From positions 1 through 40,122 of the forward strand of contig JACRNI010000107.1 in assembly GCA_016234925.1 (NCBI GenBank): a stretch of 40,122 bases of DNA. The letters run 5' to 3'. Positions 1 to 8,092 of the stretch are shown here, piece after piece (the stretch's first letter is position 1; each line of letters opens with the position of its first letter). The notes under the pieces were generated by a model. The model was not told the origin of the DNA and made no database searches. It saw only the letters and a program-made list of their open reading frames with translations. Source of the stretch: Deltaproteobacteria bacterium. GTDB taxonomy: Bacteria; Desulfobacterota; GWC2-55-46; UBA9637; GWC2-42-11. Made by a program: the position numbers and the translations under genes.

Positions 1-116
1 ATGAATATTTTGGAGTAGATTTGGAAAAGGTGTGGCTGGTTGTAAAAGAAGAATTGCCTCCAATTGAACCGATTATTCAACAAATTCTAAAAGAGACAGA
101 TAGGAGAAACCTATGA
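1..116 (+). CDS. HepT-like (DUF86) HEPN toxin/RNase, C-terminal fragment
   Basis: Only the last 37 codons are present, read from base 3 to the TGA at 114-116; the gene begins before the window. The readable tail has the pattern YFGVDLEKVW...VKEELPPIEPIIQQIL, which matches the C-terminal helix of DUF86/HepT proteins as I know them (YFGxDxExVWxxVxxxLPxLxxxIxxIL). HepT proteins are HEPN-fold RNases or AMPylation targets, usually encoded next to an MntA-type nucleotidyltransferase, which would lie upstream and cannot be seen. The stop overlaps the start of the next gene by 4 nt (ATGA), so the two are probably translationally coupled, an odd pairing for a flavoprotein of central metabolism. Confidence 0.6.
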   Translation, partial: EYFGVDLEKVWLVVKEELPPIEPIIQQILKETDRRNL

Positions 117-1777
117 GCGGTTACACACCAGAACTTAAAGAACTTATAAAAAAGGTTGAGGCAACAAGACCTCAAAGGGTTGAGCGGGCAAGGAAGAATC
201 AGCACTTTACTGCGCTCACAATGGAACAGCGCAAAGAATGGCTGAACAAATACCATCCTGATTATAAGTCAGAGGGGAGGAGACCTGTAAAGGTTGGTTC
301 AAATAAGGGTGATGTTTTTCCTGAAGAGGTGTGCAGCCTTTTAGAATCCAAAAGCCGCATAAATCCCAAAAATATTGATTTAACAAAGGTTGATTATGAA
401 ACAGATGTATTAGTTATCGGCGGCGGCGGCGGCGGCACAGCAGCGGCATTGATAGCGCAGGAAAACGGCTGCAAGGTTATTGTTGCAACAAAACTCCGTC
501 ACGGCGATTCAAATACTGTTATGGCAGAGGGCGGGATTCAAGGCGCTGACCAAGAATGCGATTCGCCGTATTATCATTATATTGATGTTGTCGGAGGCGG
601 TCATTTTAGCAACCAGCCTGATTTGGTTGCGGCAATGACAAATGATGCGCCGCTTGTAATCCAGTGGCTTGAAAACCTCGGCATGATGTTTGACAAGCAT
701 CCTGACGGAAGGATGAAGGTTCAGCACGGCGGCGGCACATGCAGAAAGAGGATGCACTCTGCAGGAGACATGACAGGCGCAGAAATCATGCGGGTTGTGC
801 GGGATGAGGCAAGAAATCGTTCAGATGACATAAAGGTCTTGGAATTTTCCCCTGCTGTTGAACTTCTGCTTGATACAGAGGGAAGATGTGCTGGCGCTGT
901 TTTATATAATCTTGAGACAAAGGAATATTACATTGTCCATGCAAAGGCTGTGATTATGGCTACAGGCGGTTTTGGAAGGCTGCATATTCAGGGCTTTCCA
1001 ACCTCAAATCACTACGGCGCAACAGCAGACGGCATTGTCATGGCATACAGGGCAGGGGTTAAGATGAAGGATTTGGATTCAACCCAGTATCATCCAACAG
1101 GCGTTATATATCCTGAACAGAATGTCGGGCTGCTCATTACGGAAAAGGTTAGGGGGCTTGGTTCGCAGTTGATAAATATTGACGGCGAGGAATTCTGCTT
1201 TCCATTGGAGCCGAGGGATATTGAGTCATCCTGCATAATAAAGGAGTGCATTGAAAAGGGCAAAGGCATAATGACCCCTGTCGGCCGCGTCGGTGTATGG
1301 CTCGATTCTCCGATGATTGAACTCCTTCGCGGTGAAGGGACTGTAAAAAGGGAACTGCCTGCAAAGCATATTCAATTCAAGAGATACGGCATTGACATAA
1401 GCAAAGAGCCAATGCTTGTTTATCCAACGCTCCATTATCAGAACGGCGGCTTGCAGATAAATGACAATGGCGAGACATCGGTCTCAGGGCTTTATGCTGC
1501 GGGAGAGGTTACAGGCGGCGTGCATGGCAGGAACAGGCTTATGGGCAATTCGCTTTTAGATATACTTGTCTTTGGCAGAAGGACAGGGAATAAGGCAGCA
1601 GAGTATGTAAAAACAGGGGTCAAGGGGTCAAGGGGTCAAGGGGTCAAATTAACGCTGGAGCATGTTGAGAAATTTGAGAAGGAATTAAAAACCGCGCATA
1701 TAAAGGAACCGATTGTTGGGCCAATGATTTTGCCTGATTATACGCCAGACCATGTGAAGGCGAGAAGATGGGGGTAA
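113..1777 (+). CDS. frdA: Fumarate reductase/succinate dehydrogenase flavoprotein subunit
   Basis: Catalyses succinate/fumarate interconversion with FAD, normally as part of a membrane complex. A glycine-rich dinucleotide-binding loop lies near residues 102-108. HSAGDMTG, TQYHPTG (His327), ITEKVRG, PTLHYQNGG and GRNRLMGNSL are the substrate-site blocks of the family. About 95 residues precede the FAD domain, an extension absent from E. coli FrdA. Where E. coli FrdA has the histidine that binds FAD covalently (SHTVAAEGG), this protein has Asn134 (SNTVMAEGG), so FAD is probably non-covalent. The C-terminus is short and carries an 8-bp tandem repeat. No iron-sulphur or membrane-anchor subunit is in view. 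The L-aspartate oxidase branch is related, but sucCD nearby favours a TCA role. Confidence 0.88.
   Translation: MSGYTPELKELIKKVEATRPQRVERARKNQHFTALTMEQRKEWLNKYHPDYKSEGRRPVKVGSNKGDVFPEEVCSLLESKSRINPKNIDLTKVDYETDVLVIGGGGGGTAAALIAQENGCKVIVATKLRHGDSNTVMAEGGIQGADQECDSPYYHYIDVVGGGHFSNQPDLVAAMTNDAPLVIQWLENLGMMFDKHPDGRMKVQHGGGTCRKRMHSAGDMTGAEIMRVVRDEARNRSDDIKVLEFSPAVELLLDTEGRCAGAVLYNLETKEYYIVHAKAVIMATGGFGRLHIQGFPTSNHYGATADGIVMAYRAGVKMKDLDSTQYHPTGVIYPEQNVGLLITEKVRGLGSQLINIDGEEFCFPLEPRDIESSCIIKECIEKGKGIMTPVGRVGVWLDSPMIELLRGEGTVKRELPAKHIQFKRYGIDISKEPMLVYPTLHYQNGGLQINDNGETSVSGLYAAGEVTGGVHGRNRLMGNSLLDILVFGRRTGNKAAEYVKTGVKGSRGQGVKLTLEHVEKFEKELKTAHIKEPIVGPMILPDYTPDHVKARRWG
1616..1647 (+). repeat. Four perfect tandem copies of an 8-bp unit inside frdA
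   Basis: GGGGTCAA is repeated four times without interruption, encoding a low-complexity VKGSRGQGVK stretch after the conserved flavoprotein core. Since 8 is not a multiple of 3, gain or loss of one copy would change the reading frame for the last ~40 residues. Confidence 0.95.
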
Positions 1778-1781
1778 CAAT

Positions 1782-1903
1782 ACGAATGCAATAAATGTCT
1801 TTATACTGTGTTGGACTCCTTGGAAAATCCTCAACATACTATAAAAGTATGCCTGCGGTTTTCCTCGTCGTCCACCTTGTCTAAAGCCATTTATTGCATT
1901 CGT
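1782..1903. repeat. Palindromic MITE/REP-like element with 16-bp perfect terminal inverted repeats
   Basis: Arms ACGAATGCAATAAATG (1782-1797) and its exact reverse complement (1888-1903) enclose nested stems: GGAAAA/TTTTCC at 1822 and 1859, and CATACT/AGTATG around 1835-1851. The core CTCAACATACTA...AGTATGCCT recurs in the element after sucC. It fills most of the gap after frdA and has no coding potential. Confidence 0.85.
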
Positions 1904-1967
1904 GGGATGTCAATTTATTTAATGCGTTTGTATTAGTTGTTCGTAGTGCGTGATTAGGGAAAATAAA

Positions 1968-2393
1968 ATGAAAAATTTCTTGAAACAAATACCTGCGGTA
2001 ATACTTCTTGGATTAGTCCCTACATTTATTTTTTACTTGTTTTCAGGCTCACAGCAGGATTTTCTTACACAAGTTAAAGAAAATTTTGTAATATCTAAGC
2101 CTATTCTTATATATTATGTGGTTTTATTTATTATTCTTTTATGCCTTAAAAAGTGGTTATCCCTACACGGAAAGGGATGGTTTGCTGAGTCATTGCAAAT
2201 TGTTTCCTCTTGTTTAATTGGAATATATCAAGCAATCTCTGGAATGGCTCTAGCCCTTTTCATACTATTACTTATAAAAGAACCTTGTAATGTTGGTATG
2301 CTGATAATTTTAATAATTATTACTTTATCTTTTGCTATTTTTCCAAAGGTTATGATAGATGAATTCATGGCAAGTGTAGGTAAAGATGGGTAA
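1968..2393 (+). CDS. Small membrane protein of unknown function
   Basis: Not recognised. From the ATG at 1968 (MKNFLK) the product is 141 residues, with four hydrophobic segments: near the N-terminus (AVILLGLVPTFIFYLF), around residues 45-60, 75-100 and 110-130. A GTG at 1950 would add six residues, but the ATG has a purine-rich AGGGA at 1956-1960 at suitable spacing, so I prefer it. There are no charged catalytic motifs. It lies between a palindromic element and the MNT/HEPN pair. It could be a cargo gene of the toxin-antitoxin cassette or unrelated. Confidence 0.6.
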   Translation: MKNFLKQIPAVILLGLVPTFIFYLFSGSQQDFLTQVKENFVISKPILIYYVVLFIILLCLKKWLSLHGKGWFAESLQIVSSCLIGIYQAISGMALALFILLLIKEPCNVGMLIILIIITLSFAIFPKVMIDEFMASVGKDG

Positions 2394-2446
2394 AGATAGA
2401 TTAAAAAATTAAAGGATGTCTAACTTGAATATTACTATGGTGATTT

Positions 2447-2767
2447 ATGCTCACAGATAATGAATTAAAGGCGCTTCAAAGCCTTAAAGGATTGATTTCA
2501 GAGAAATACAAACTGCTGGAATTTGTAGTATATGGTTCAAAGGCATCTGGCACTGATACAGTAGAATCAGATATTGATTTAATGATTGAACTGGAAGATG
2601 AAATTTTAAATGCCAGATGGGATATTTACAAAATAACAGCAGATGTGAATATTGAGTATGGTTGTGTAATAAGCCCTGTGTTGTTCAGCAGAAAAGAGAT
2701 TGAAGATGGGCCTCTGGGTGAATCGCCAATCTATAAGCGTATTGCTGAAGAAGGAGTTTCCGTATGA
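2447..2767 (+). CDS. MntA-type minimal nucleotidyltransferase (antitoxin-like)
   Basis: A 106-residue protein with the polymerase-beta-fold signature GSKASGTDTVESDIDLMIEL at about residues 30-49, in which GS and DxD supply nucleotide and metal binding. Minimal nucleotidyltransferases (MNT) usually pair with HEPN proteins and, where studied, AMPylate and silence the HEPN RNase. The start has only a weak ribosome site (GGTGA). The stop overlaps the next start by 4 nt (ATGA at 2764), the typical MNT/HEPN arrangement, which strongly suggests a functional pair. Confidence 0.85.
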   Translation: MLTDNELKALQSLKGLISEKYKLLEFVVYGSKASGTDTVESDIDLMIELEDEILNARWDIYKITADVNIEYGCVISPVLFSRKEIEDGPLGESPIYKRIAEEGVSV

Positions 2768-3165
2768 CAATGGATGAGAAAAAGAAATATCTTATCCAGT
2801 ATAGATTGAAACAGGCAACAGAATGTATTGATGACGCTGTATTTTTGTTTGAGAATAAAAGAAGTCTCGGAAGTGTAGTCAATAGAATTTATTATTCAAT
2901 GTTTTATTCTGTATTAGCCATCCTTGTATTAGAGCCGTTTCAGAGTTCTAAACATAGCGGGGTGATTGGTTATTTTAATCGTCATTTTATAAAGGAGGGA
3001 AAATTTCCGCAAGAAATGGGAAGATACTTGAATCTTGCATTTGAGGCAAGGCAGGAAGGGGATTACAAAGAATTTTCTGACCTAACTGATGAAAATGTTA
3101 AGGAACTCCTTACAAATGCCCAAACATTTCTGGGCGAGGTAAAAAAGCATCTAAGTTTAGGTTAA
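2764..3165 (+). CDS. HEPN-domain protein paired with the MNT gene
   Basis: An all-helical 133-residue protein with the HEPN layout: an N-terminal helix (KKYLIQYRLKQATECIDDA), RIYYSMFYSVLAIL in the middle, then KHSGVIGYFNRHFIKEG and a C-terminal helix. The N-R-IYY cluster and the KHS motif are typical of HEPN proteins partnered with MNT enzymes. The classic RNase motif RxxxxH is not obvious: I see R-IYYS rather than Rx4-6H, so activity could be lost or different. It is coupled by overlap to the upstream gene. Roles in this superfamily include toxin, RNA-targeting defence or regulatory adapter; which applies is unknown. Confidence 0.8.
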   Translation: MTMDEKKKYLIQYRLKQATECIDDAVFLFENKRSLGSVVNRIYYSMFYSVLAILVLEPFQSSKHSGVIGYFNRHFIKEGKFPQEMGRYLNLAFEARQEGDYKEFSDLTDENVKELLTNAQTFLGEVKKHLSLG

Positions 3166-3196
3166 ATAACAAACTAATATATGGAGGTCTGACAGG

Positions 3197-4366
3197 GTGA
3201 ACATCCACGAATATCAGGCAAAGGAAATTCTGGCGAAATACGGCGTTGCAGTGCCAAAAGGGAGTGTTGCATTCACGCCTGATGAGGCTGAAGAGGCTGC
3301 AAAGTGCCTGCTGAAAAATAACAGCGTCTGCGTTGTTAAGGCGCAAATCCATGCAGGAGGCAGAGGCAAGGCAGGCGGGGTAAAACTTGCAAAGAGCCAT
3401 CAAGAGGCAAAACAATTCGCAGAGGCAATACTCGGCAAAAAACTTGTAACGCATCAGACAGGGGCAGAGGGCAAAGAGGTAAAAAAGGTCTTGATAGAAG
3501 AAGGCTGTCAGATAGCAAGGGAACTTTATCTTGGGATGGTTGTTGACAGGGCGAAACAGAGGGTTGTTGTAATGGCATCTCAGGAGGGCGGCGTTGAGAT
3601 AGAGGAGGTTGCAGCAAGAAGTCCTGAAAAGATTTTAAAGGAATATATTGACCCTGCAGTCGGGTTGATTCCATTTCAGGCAAGGAAACTGGCATTTGGT
3701 TTGGCTATTGATAAGACTATTGTGAATAAGGCAGTAAAATTTATGACAGGACTCTATCAGGCATTTGTTGATTCTGATGCGTCAATGGCTGAAATCAATC
3801 CTTTAGTTATTACAAAGGATGGGAATATCATGGCATTGGACGCAAAATTTGCGTTTGATGACAACGGGCTTTTTAGACATAAAGAGATTCACGAGATGCG
3901 GGACTTGGATGAGGAAGACCCAAAAGAGATTGAGGCTTCCAGATATAGTTTAAATTATGTTGCGCTTGACGGCAATATCGGCTGCATGGTAAACGGCGCT
4001 GGCCTTGCAATGGCAACTATGGATATTATAAAACTCTACGGCGGCATGCCTGCGAATTTTCTTGATGTGGGCGGCGGCGCAAGCAAGGAGCAGGTTACAG
4101 CAGCATTCAAGATTTTGATGTCTGACCCAAAGGTAAAGGCGGTCTTAATCAATATATTCGGCGGCATAATGAGGTGCGATATTATTGCAGAAGGCGTGAT
4201 TGCAGCAGCAAAAGAGGTCGGTGTTAAAGTTCCGTTGGTTGTGAGGCTTCAGGGGACAAATGTGGATTTGGGAAGAAAGATATTGTCTGAATCAGGGCTA
4301 AATATCATCACTGCTGAAAAGATGAACGAGGCGGCGGAGAAGGTAGTGAAGGCAGCAAAAGGATAA
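3197..4366 (+). CDS. sucC: Succinyl-CoA synthetase, beta subunit (ADP-forming)
   Basis: Forms the nucleotide-binding subunit that interconverts succinyl-CoA and succinate with ATP formation, in the TCA or reductive TCA cycle. The 389-residue length is standard. An ATP-grasp domain starts with [31 protein letters not shown] is the nucleotide-binding block; [11 protein letters not shown] and [10 protein letters not shown] mark the C-terminal ligase domain. The start is GTG at 3197, with GGAGG at 3183-3187 nine bases upstream. It is followed by a palindromic element and then sucD, so the usual tight sucCD spacing is broken by repeat DNA. Confidence 0.96.
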   Translation: MNIHEYQAKEILAKYGVAVPKGSVAFTPDEAEEAAKCLLKNNSVCVVKAQIHAGGRGKAGGVKLAKSHQEAKQFAEAILGKKLVTHQTGAEGKEVKKVLIEEGCQIARELYLGMVVDRAKQRVVVMASQEGGVEIEEVAARSPEKILKEYIDPAVGLIPFQARKLAFGLAIDKTIVNKAVKFMTGLYQAFVDSDASMAEINPLVITKDGNIMALDAKFAFDDNGLFRHKEIHEMRDLDEEDPKEIEASRYSLNYVALDGNIGCMVNGAGLAMATMDIIKLYGGMPANFLDVGGGASKEQVTAAFKILMSDPKVKAVLINIFGGIMRCDIIAEGVIAAAKEVGVKVPLVVRLQGTNVDLGRKILSESGLNIITAEKMNEAAEKVVKAAKG

Positions 4367-4370
4367 TTTG

Positions 4371-4492
4371 TTCACGCTGAAAAATGCCCATCTGCTGCGT
4401 TGTCGCTGCGGCTTCTTCGCTCAACATACTACAAAGTATGCCTCGCTTGAAGCCTTGCTCCGCCTTGCATCTGTGCAATTTTTGAGCGCGAA
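4371..4492. repeat. Palindromic element between sucC and sucD
   Basis: Imperfect ~25-bp terminal inverted repeats (TTCACGCTGAAAAATGC at the left, its near-complement ending TTTTTGAGCGCGAA at the right) enclose a nested stem GGCTTC...GAAGCC and the core CTCAACATACTACAAAGTATGCCT shared with the 1782-1903 element. It lies in the 193-bp gap between sucC and sucD and may weaken or modulate their co-transcription. Confidence 0.75.
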
Positions 4493-4559
4493 CTATAAAA
4501 TGCTATTTTTCAGTATCAACTAATTAGTTTCAGCAAAAAAACTTTTTGGAGGTAATCAC

Positions 4560-5432
4560 TTGAGCATACTCATAAATAAAAACACAAAGGTCATCTGTCA
4601 GGGGATTACCGGAGAACAGGGGCAATTTCATACAAGGCAGATGGTTCAATATGGCACAAACATGGTCGGAGGTGTAACGCCGGGAAAAGGCGGCGCAAAT
4701 ATGGATGGCATACCTGTTTTTGATACAGTTGACGAGGCTAGGAAAAAGACAGGCGCAAATGCGACTGTCATATATGTGCCTGCGGCATTTGCAGCAGATG
4801 CAATAATGGAGGCGGTTGACGCTGGCATAGAGATTGTTGTGTGCATAACAGAGGGCATACCTGTTTTGGATATGGTAAAGGTTAAGAGGTTTATGGATGG
4901 AAGCAAGTCCAGACTTGTTGGACCAAATTGCCCTGGTGTTATAACGCCTGATGAATGTAAAATCGGAATCATGCCCGGTCATATTCATAAAAAAGGCAAA
5001 ATCGGCGTTGTCTCAAAAAGCGGGACTTTGACATACGAGGCAGTTGACCAATTGACAAGGCTTGGACTTGGGCAGTCAACATGCGTTGGCATTGGCGGAG
5101 ACCCTATAAATGGGACAAACTTTATTGATGTGTTGGAGATGTTTGAAAAGGATAAGGACACGGATGCAGTGATTATGATAGGAGAAATCGGCGGAACAGC
5201 AGAGGAAGAGGCAGCAGAGTTTGTAAAAAAGAATGTTAAGAAGCCGGTTGTGGGCTATATCGCAGGTGTTACAGCGCCTAAAGGCAAGAGGATGGGGCAT
5301 GCAGGCGCTATCATATCAGGCGGAAAAGGCACAGCAGAAGAAAAATTTGAGGCAATGATAAGGGCAGGAATAAAGATTACAAAAAGCCCTGCTGAATTGG
5401 GGATTACGATGAAAGAGGCATTGGGACTGTGA
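4560..5432 (+). CDS. sucD: Succinyl-CoA synthetase, alpha subunit
   Basis: Partner of sucC carrying the phosphohistidine intermediate. An N-terminal CoA-binding domain ([21 protein letters not shown]) is followed by [10 protein letters not shown] and the active-site block [14 protein letters not shown] with His247. The 290-residue length is typical. The start is TTG at 4560, preceded by a strong GGAGG at 4548-4552; there is no better in-frame ATG. The gap to sucC is about 190 bp because of an inserted palindrome, but the two are presumably still expressed together. Confidence 0.96.
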   Translation: MSILINKNTKVICQGITGEQGQFHTRQMVQYGTNMVGGVTPGKGGANMDGIPVFDTVDEARKKTGANATVIYVPAAFAADAIMEAVDAGIEIVVCITEGIPVLDMVKVKRFMDGSKSRLVGPNCPGVITPDECKIGIMPGHIHKKGKIGVVSKSGTLTYEAVDQLTRLGLGQSTCVGIGGDPINGTNFIDVLEMFEKDKDTDAVIMIGEIGGTAEEEAAEFVKKNVKKPVVGYIAGVTAPKGKRMGHAGAIISGGKGTAEEKFEAMIRAGIKITKSPAELGITMKEALGL

Positions 5433-5443
5433 TGAAAAAGGCA

Positions 5444-5473
5444 TTGACAAAAAGTCTAGCATAATGCTATAAA
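5444..5473 (+). promoter_or_regulatory. Sigma-70-type promoter candidate before the DUF5618 gene
   Basis: TTGACA (5444-5449), an 18-bp spacer and TATAAA (5468-5473). Transcription would begin at about 5480, at or next to the ATG of the DUF5618 gene, so the transcript would be nearly leaderless. Confidence 0.45.
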
Positions 5474-5479
5474 AAGTGA

Positions 5480-5854
5480 ATGAGGGAATCAATTAGATAT
5501 TTGAACAATGCAAAAGATATATTGAAGAAAGTTCCTATTGTGGATGATACATATATTGATGTCAAGCCGGTAAGAGAGGCTTTCGGAACTGCTTACCTTG
5601 CAATTTTAGAGGCTATTAACGAGGTTTTATTAGAAAAAGGGTTGACAAAGAAAGAATTGCCAAAATCAGTGGACGCATATAGAAAGGCATTGCAAAAATA
5701 TGTGTCTATTCATAATGGGAAACTTCTGGTAGAATTTGAAAAACTTTACGATATGCTTCATATAGCAGGATATTATAGAGGACTTCTTTACGATGTAAAT
5801 ATAGTTAAAGATGCCTTTAAATCTGCAAAGACATTTATAGATAAGGTTCACTAA
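5480..5854 (+). CDS. DUF5618-family small helical protein
   Basis: A 124-residue protein with IRYLNNAKDILKKVP, PVREAFGTAYLAILEAI and IAGYYRGLLYDVNIVKDAF. These blocks are what I recall of DUF5618, a family of short all-helical bacterial proteins related to HEPN/HepT-type folds. No catalytic function is established. It follows sucD with its own promoter candidate and precedes the tetranucleotide tract. It is the third HEPN-like protein within the first 6 kb. The family call is from recognition only. Confidence 0.6.
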   Translation: MRESIRYLNNAKDILKKVPIVDDTYIDVKPVREAFGTAYLAILEAINEVLLEKGLTKKELPKSVDAYRKALQKYVSIHNGKLLVEFEKLYDMLHIAGYYRGLLYDVNIVKDAFKSAKTFIDKVH

Positions 5855-5864
5855 CCACTCCGTA

Positions 5865-5969
<105 letters not shown>

Positions 5970-5994
5970 ATATTTTTCACAATAATCACATTCA

Positions 5995-6023
5995 AAAAGG
6001 CAGACCAAAAAGTCTGCCTTTTT
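5995..6023 (+). terminator. Intrinsic-terminator-like hairpin upstream of, or within, the lipoprotein 5' end
   Basis: AAAAGGCAGAC (5995-6005), a 6-base loop and GTCTGCCTTTTT (6012-6023): an 11-12-bp stem followed by a T-run. It ends only 9 bases before the TTG at 6032, so either it terminates the upstream transcript or it is an attenuator read through when translated. In the lipoprotein frame it encodes KGRPKSLPF, a good n-region for the signal peptide. Confidence 0.7.
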
Positions 6024-6031
6024 TATTTGCC

Positions 6032-6742
6032 TTGATTATCTTCATTTCATTAACCGGCTGCATTCCCATACAGCAGTCTGTTGTCAAGCCTACAAATCCA
6101 TACAATCCAATTAAAACTGTTGCTGTTCTTCCAATGGTAAACAATACAAATGATGTTGAGGGTCCTGCGTATGTAAGAAATGAATTTGATAAGAAATTGT
6201 CTGAAAATCATTATTCCAACAAATCATTGAAGGATATTGACCAGTTATTAAAGGACCAGATGGGAATTACCCTTGGCTCGCAGATTGATATGACAACCCC
6301 TCAGAAATTAGGGGAACTTTTAGGTGTGGATGCAGTTATCTATGGGACACTGATAGATTTTGATGTGCAGATAAGCGGTCTTTACAATGTAAAAAAGGTC
6401 AGGGCAAAATTTAAAATGGTTGACACCAAAACAGGCGAGATAATCTGGAGCAGCGGCTGGGGTGTAAAGAGTGAGACAAAAAGTATGGGAGCAGCTGGCG
6501 AGGTATTAGCAAGGGTGGCTGGTGAAATGAACGATGGGGACAAGCAGGAGAAAGAGTATATTCCATGGGTTACTATAGGAAGCGGGGCAAGAGATTCCTT
6601 TACAGATGCATTAGTAGAGGCAGTAGCAGATAAGGTGGTCTCACAGGCATTAAGAGTTCCTTTAATAAGAGAAACAAAAGAGATGATAAAGAGGGTAATG
6701 GGATCTTTGCCCCCGGGACCTGTTCCTTACACAAAGAGGTAA
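6032..6742 (+). CDS. DUF799/GNA1162-type lipoprotein
   Basis: The hydrophobic stretch ending in the lipobox LTGC predicts an outer-membrane or periplasmic lipoprotein. The mature part (KTVAVLPMVNNTNDVEG, then GELLGVDAVIYGTL, then MVDTKTGEIIWSS) fits the DUF799/GNA1162 family, which has a TolB/CsgG-like fold and is often encoded with CsgG-type proteins. The start is uncertain. TTG 6032 gives a signal peptide with no positive charge, and the frame is open upstream to 5873 through the hairpin and the GACA tract. An upstream start would supply the basic n-region KGRPKS. Expression may therefore depend on repeat number. It heads a run of five closely spaced genes. Confidence 0.72.
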   Translation: MIIFISLTGCIPIQQSVVKPTNPYNPIKTVAVLPMVNNTNDVEGPAYVRNEFDKKLSENHYSNKSLKDIDQLLKDQMGITLGSQIDMTTPQKLGELLGVDAVIYGTLIDFDVQISGLYNVKKVRAKFKMVDTKTGEIIWSSGWGVKSETKSMGAAGEVLARVAGEMNDGDKQEKEYIPWVTIGSGARDSFTDALVEAVADKVVSQALRVPLIRETKEMIKRVMGSLPPGPVPYTKR

Positions 6743-6828
6743 CTTTTAGGAAAGCGAGGTGATGAAAAAAGCAAGAAATAGTTTTAAGTTAAACAGTATA
6801 AATTTTAAAATTTTTAAAGGAGGGAAAG

Positions 6829-7659
6829 ATGAAAAAGATTATATGTTGTGCAGTGATGGTCATTATCATTTCAATGCCTGCAATAGCAGTATCAGTAGAA
6901 GTTGCAAGACACTATGGGATACACATTGTTCCCAATCTGAAATATGAAGTTCCGCCAAAGGCTGAAAAGCCCCTTGGAATCAGGGTGGCAACGGTTACTC
7001 CTGCTGCGTCTATAAGTCCATGGGTCTATGGCGGAAGTGATTTTAAACATGAGGAAGGAATGGGAGGCACTATCTGTTTTTTTACAAAGGTTGAAATAGA
7101 GACTGGCGCAAATAAGATTGATTATGAAAAAGAAAATATGGGAAAGGTATATGTTAAATCTGTTGTTCAAGATGCAGGTAAAATTATGCTGGCTAAGGGA
7201 TTTGATATTGACGGTCCATATGGAACTATGGACGATATAGATATTATTAAAAAGGAGCAGATTGACTTTATCTTTGTTTCAGATATTTCAATTGCAACTG
7301 ATAAGACTGAAATGAGAACTAAAATTGACACCAGCGGGTGTGTTTTAGGCGCAAAAACAACACGTACATATCATGGACCATTCCCCATTAAAATGGATGT
7401 GAAACTTGATTTCTATGCGCCAGTATTTGGAGAAAATAAACTCCTTTTGAGTAAGAAGTTCTCTATGGAGACCAAAAGGGAGATTCGTTTTGTAACTGAC
7501 TCCAAAGGAAATGTTGAGGTAGATGAACTCAGTCCAGCAATTGTCTCTGCAATGGAGGAGTTATATCCTAAGGCAATGAAAAAGATATGGGAGTATATCA
7601 GCATAGATGAGATAAAGATTATAAAGAAGAGGGCAGGTGAACTTAAAAAGAAGACATAG
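6829..7659 (+). CDS. Exported protein of unknown function
   Basis: The 276-residue product has a clear signal peptide (MKKIICCAVMVIIISMPAIA) and an excellent ribosome site (AAGGAGGG before ATG 6829). The middle block, SVVQDAGKIMLAKGFDIDGP followed by IDFIFVSDISI, recalls lipoproteins of the HpaA/LPP20 group that measure a two-layer alpha-beta fold, but the resemblance is too slight for a family call. It lacks a lipobox cysteine. It probably acts in the envelope with the DUF799 lipoprotein upstream. Its 3' end overlaps the next gene by 23 nt. Confidence 0.7.
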   Translation: MKKIICCAVMVIIISMPAIAVSVEVARHYGIHIVPNLKYEVPPKAEKPLGIRVATVTPAASISPWVYGGSDFKHEEGMGGTICFFTKVEIETGANKIDYEKENMGKVYVKSVVQDAGKIMLAKGFDIDGPYGTMDDIDIIKKEQIDFIFVSDISIATDKTEMRTKIDTSGCVLGAKTTRTYHGPFPIKMDVKLDFYAPVFGENKLLLSKKFSMETKREIRFVTDSKGNVEVDELSPAIVSAMEELYPKAMKKIWEYISIDEIKIIKKRAGELKKKT

Positions 7660-8092
7660 GCTGAAAGGTATAAAAGCGAGGGTAGTGATTTGTATCTTAT
7701 TGGTTCTGCTTCTTGGCAGCGGCGCTTTTGGGGAAGACCGGATGAAGTCTCCGGATGCCCCAAAAGAAAGGCATATAAGCAGGACAAATTTGAGGGTAAC
7801 TGGAGATACAACATCACATAACCCTCTTTCCATTTTCTTTGATTATTCTGTTCGTTTCTTTCAGACCTTTATCTCTCCTGTAGATGGTGATAGATGCTCT
7901 ATGTATCCCACATGCTCGGCGTATTCAAGAGAGGCTATTAAAAAGTATGGACCAATCAAAGGTTTTATTATGACAGCAGACAGGCTGATGCACGAGATGG
8001 ATGAAACAAGATTTGCGCCGCTGATAAAAAAAGGGGATTCTTTGAGATACTATGACCCTCCGGAAAATAATGACTTTTGGGATGTCAGATAA
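7637..8092 (+). CDS. YidD-like protein with an N-terminal membrane segment
   Basis: GTG at 7637 gives a basic N-terminus (NLKRRHRLKGIKAR) and a hydrophobic segment, then a YidD-type domain: FFDYSVRFFQTFISPVDG, CSMYPTCSAYSREAIKKYG and KGFIMTADRL. YidD is a small membrane-associated factor that helps Sec/YidC insertion. The cysteine pair and YPTCSxY signature are conserved here, but the protein is longer than classical ~80-residue YidD and appears exported or anchored. It overlaps the upstream gene and abuts the next one, so it belongs to the envelope operon rather than to the usual rpmH-rnpA-yidD-yidC locus. Confidence 0.75.
   Translation: MNLKRRHRLKGIKARVVICILLVLLLGSGAFGEDRMKSPDAPKERHISRTNLRVTGDTTSHNPLSIFFDYSVRFFQTFISPVDGDRCSMYPTCSAYSREAIKKYGPIKGFIMTADRLMHEMDETRFAPLIKKGDSLRYYDPPENNDFWDVR

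Noticed and set aside
1782-1903. CRISPR or tRNA-like structure in the repeats
   Set aside because: The repeats are palindromic and not regularly spaced with unique spacers, and no cloverleaf with an anticodon arm can be drawn.
6759-6947. 62-codon frame between the lipoprotein and the exported protein
   Set aside because: It overlaps the real signal peptide of the gene at 6829 in another frame and has no recognisable product, although a weak ribosome site is present.
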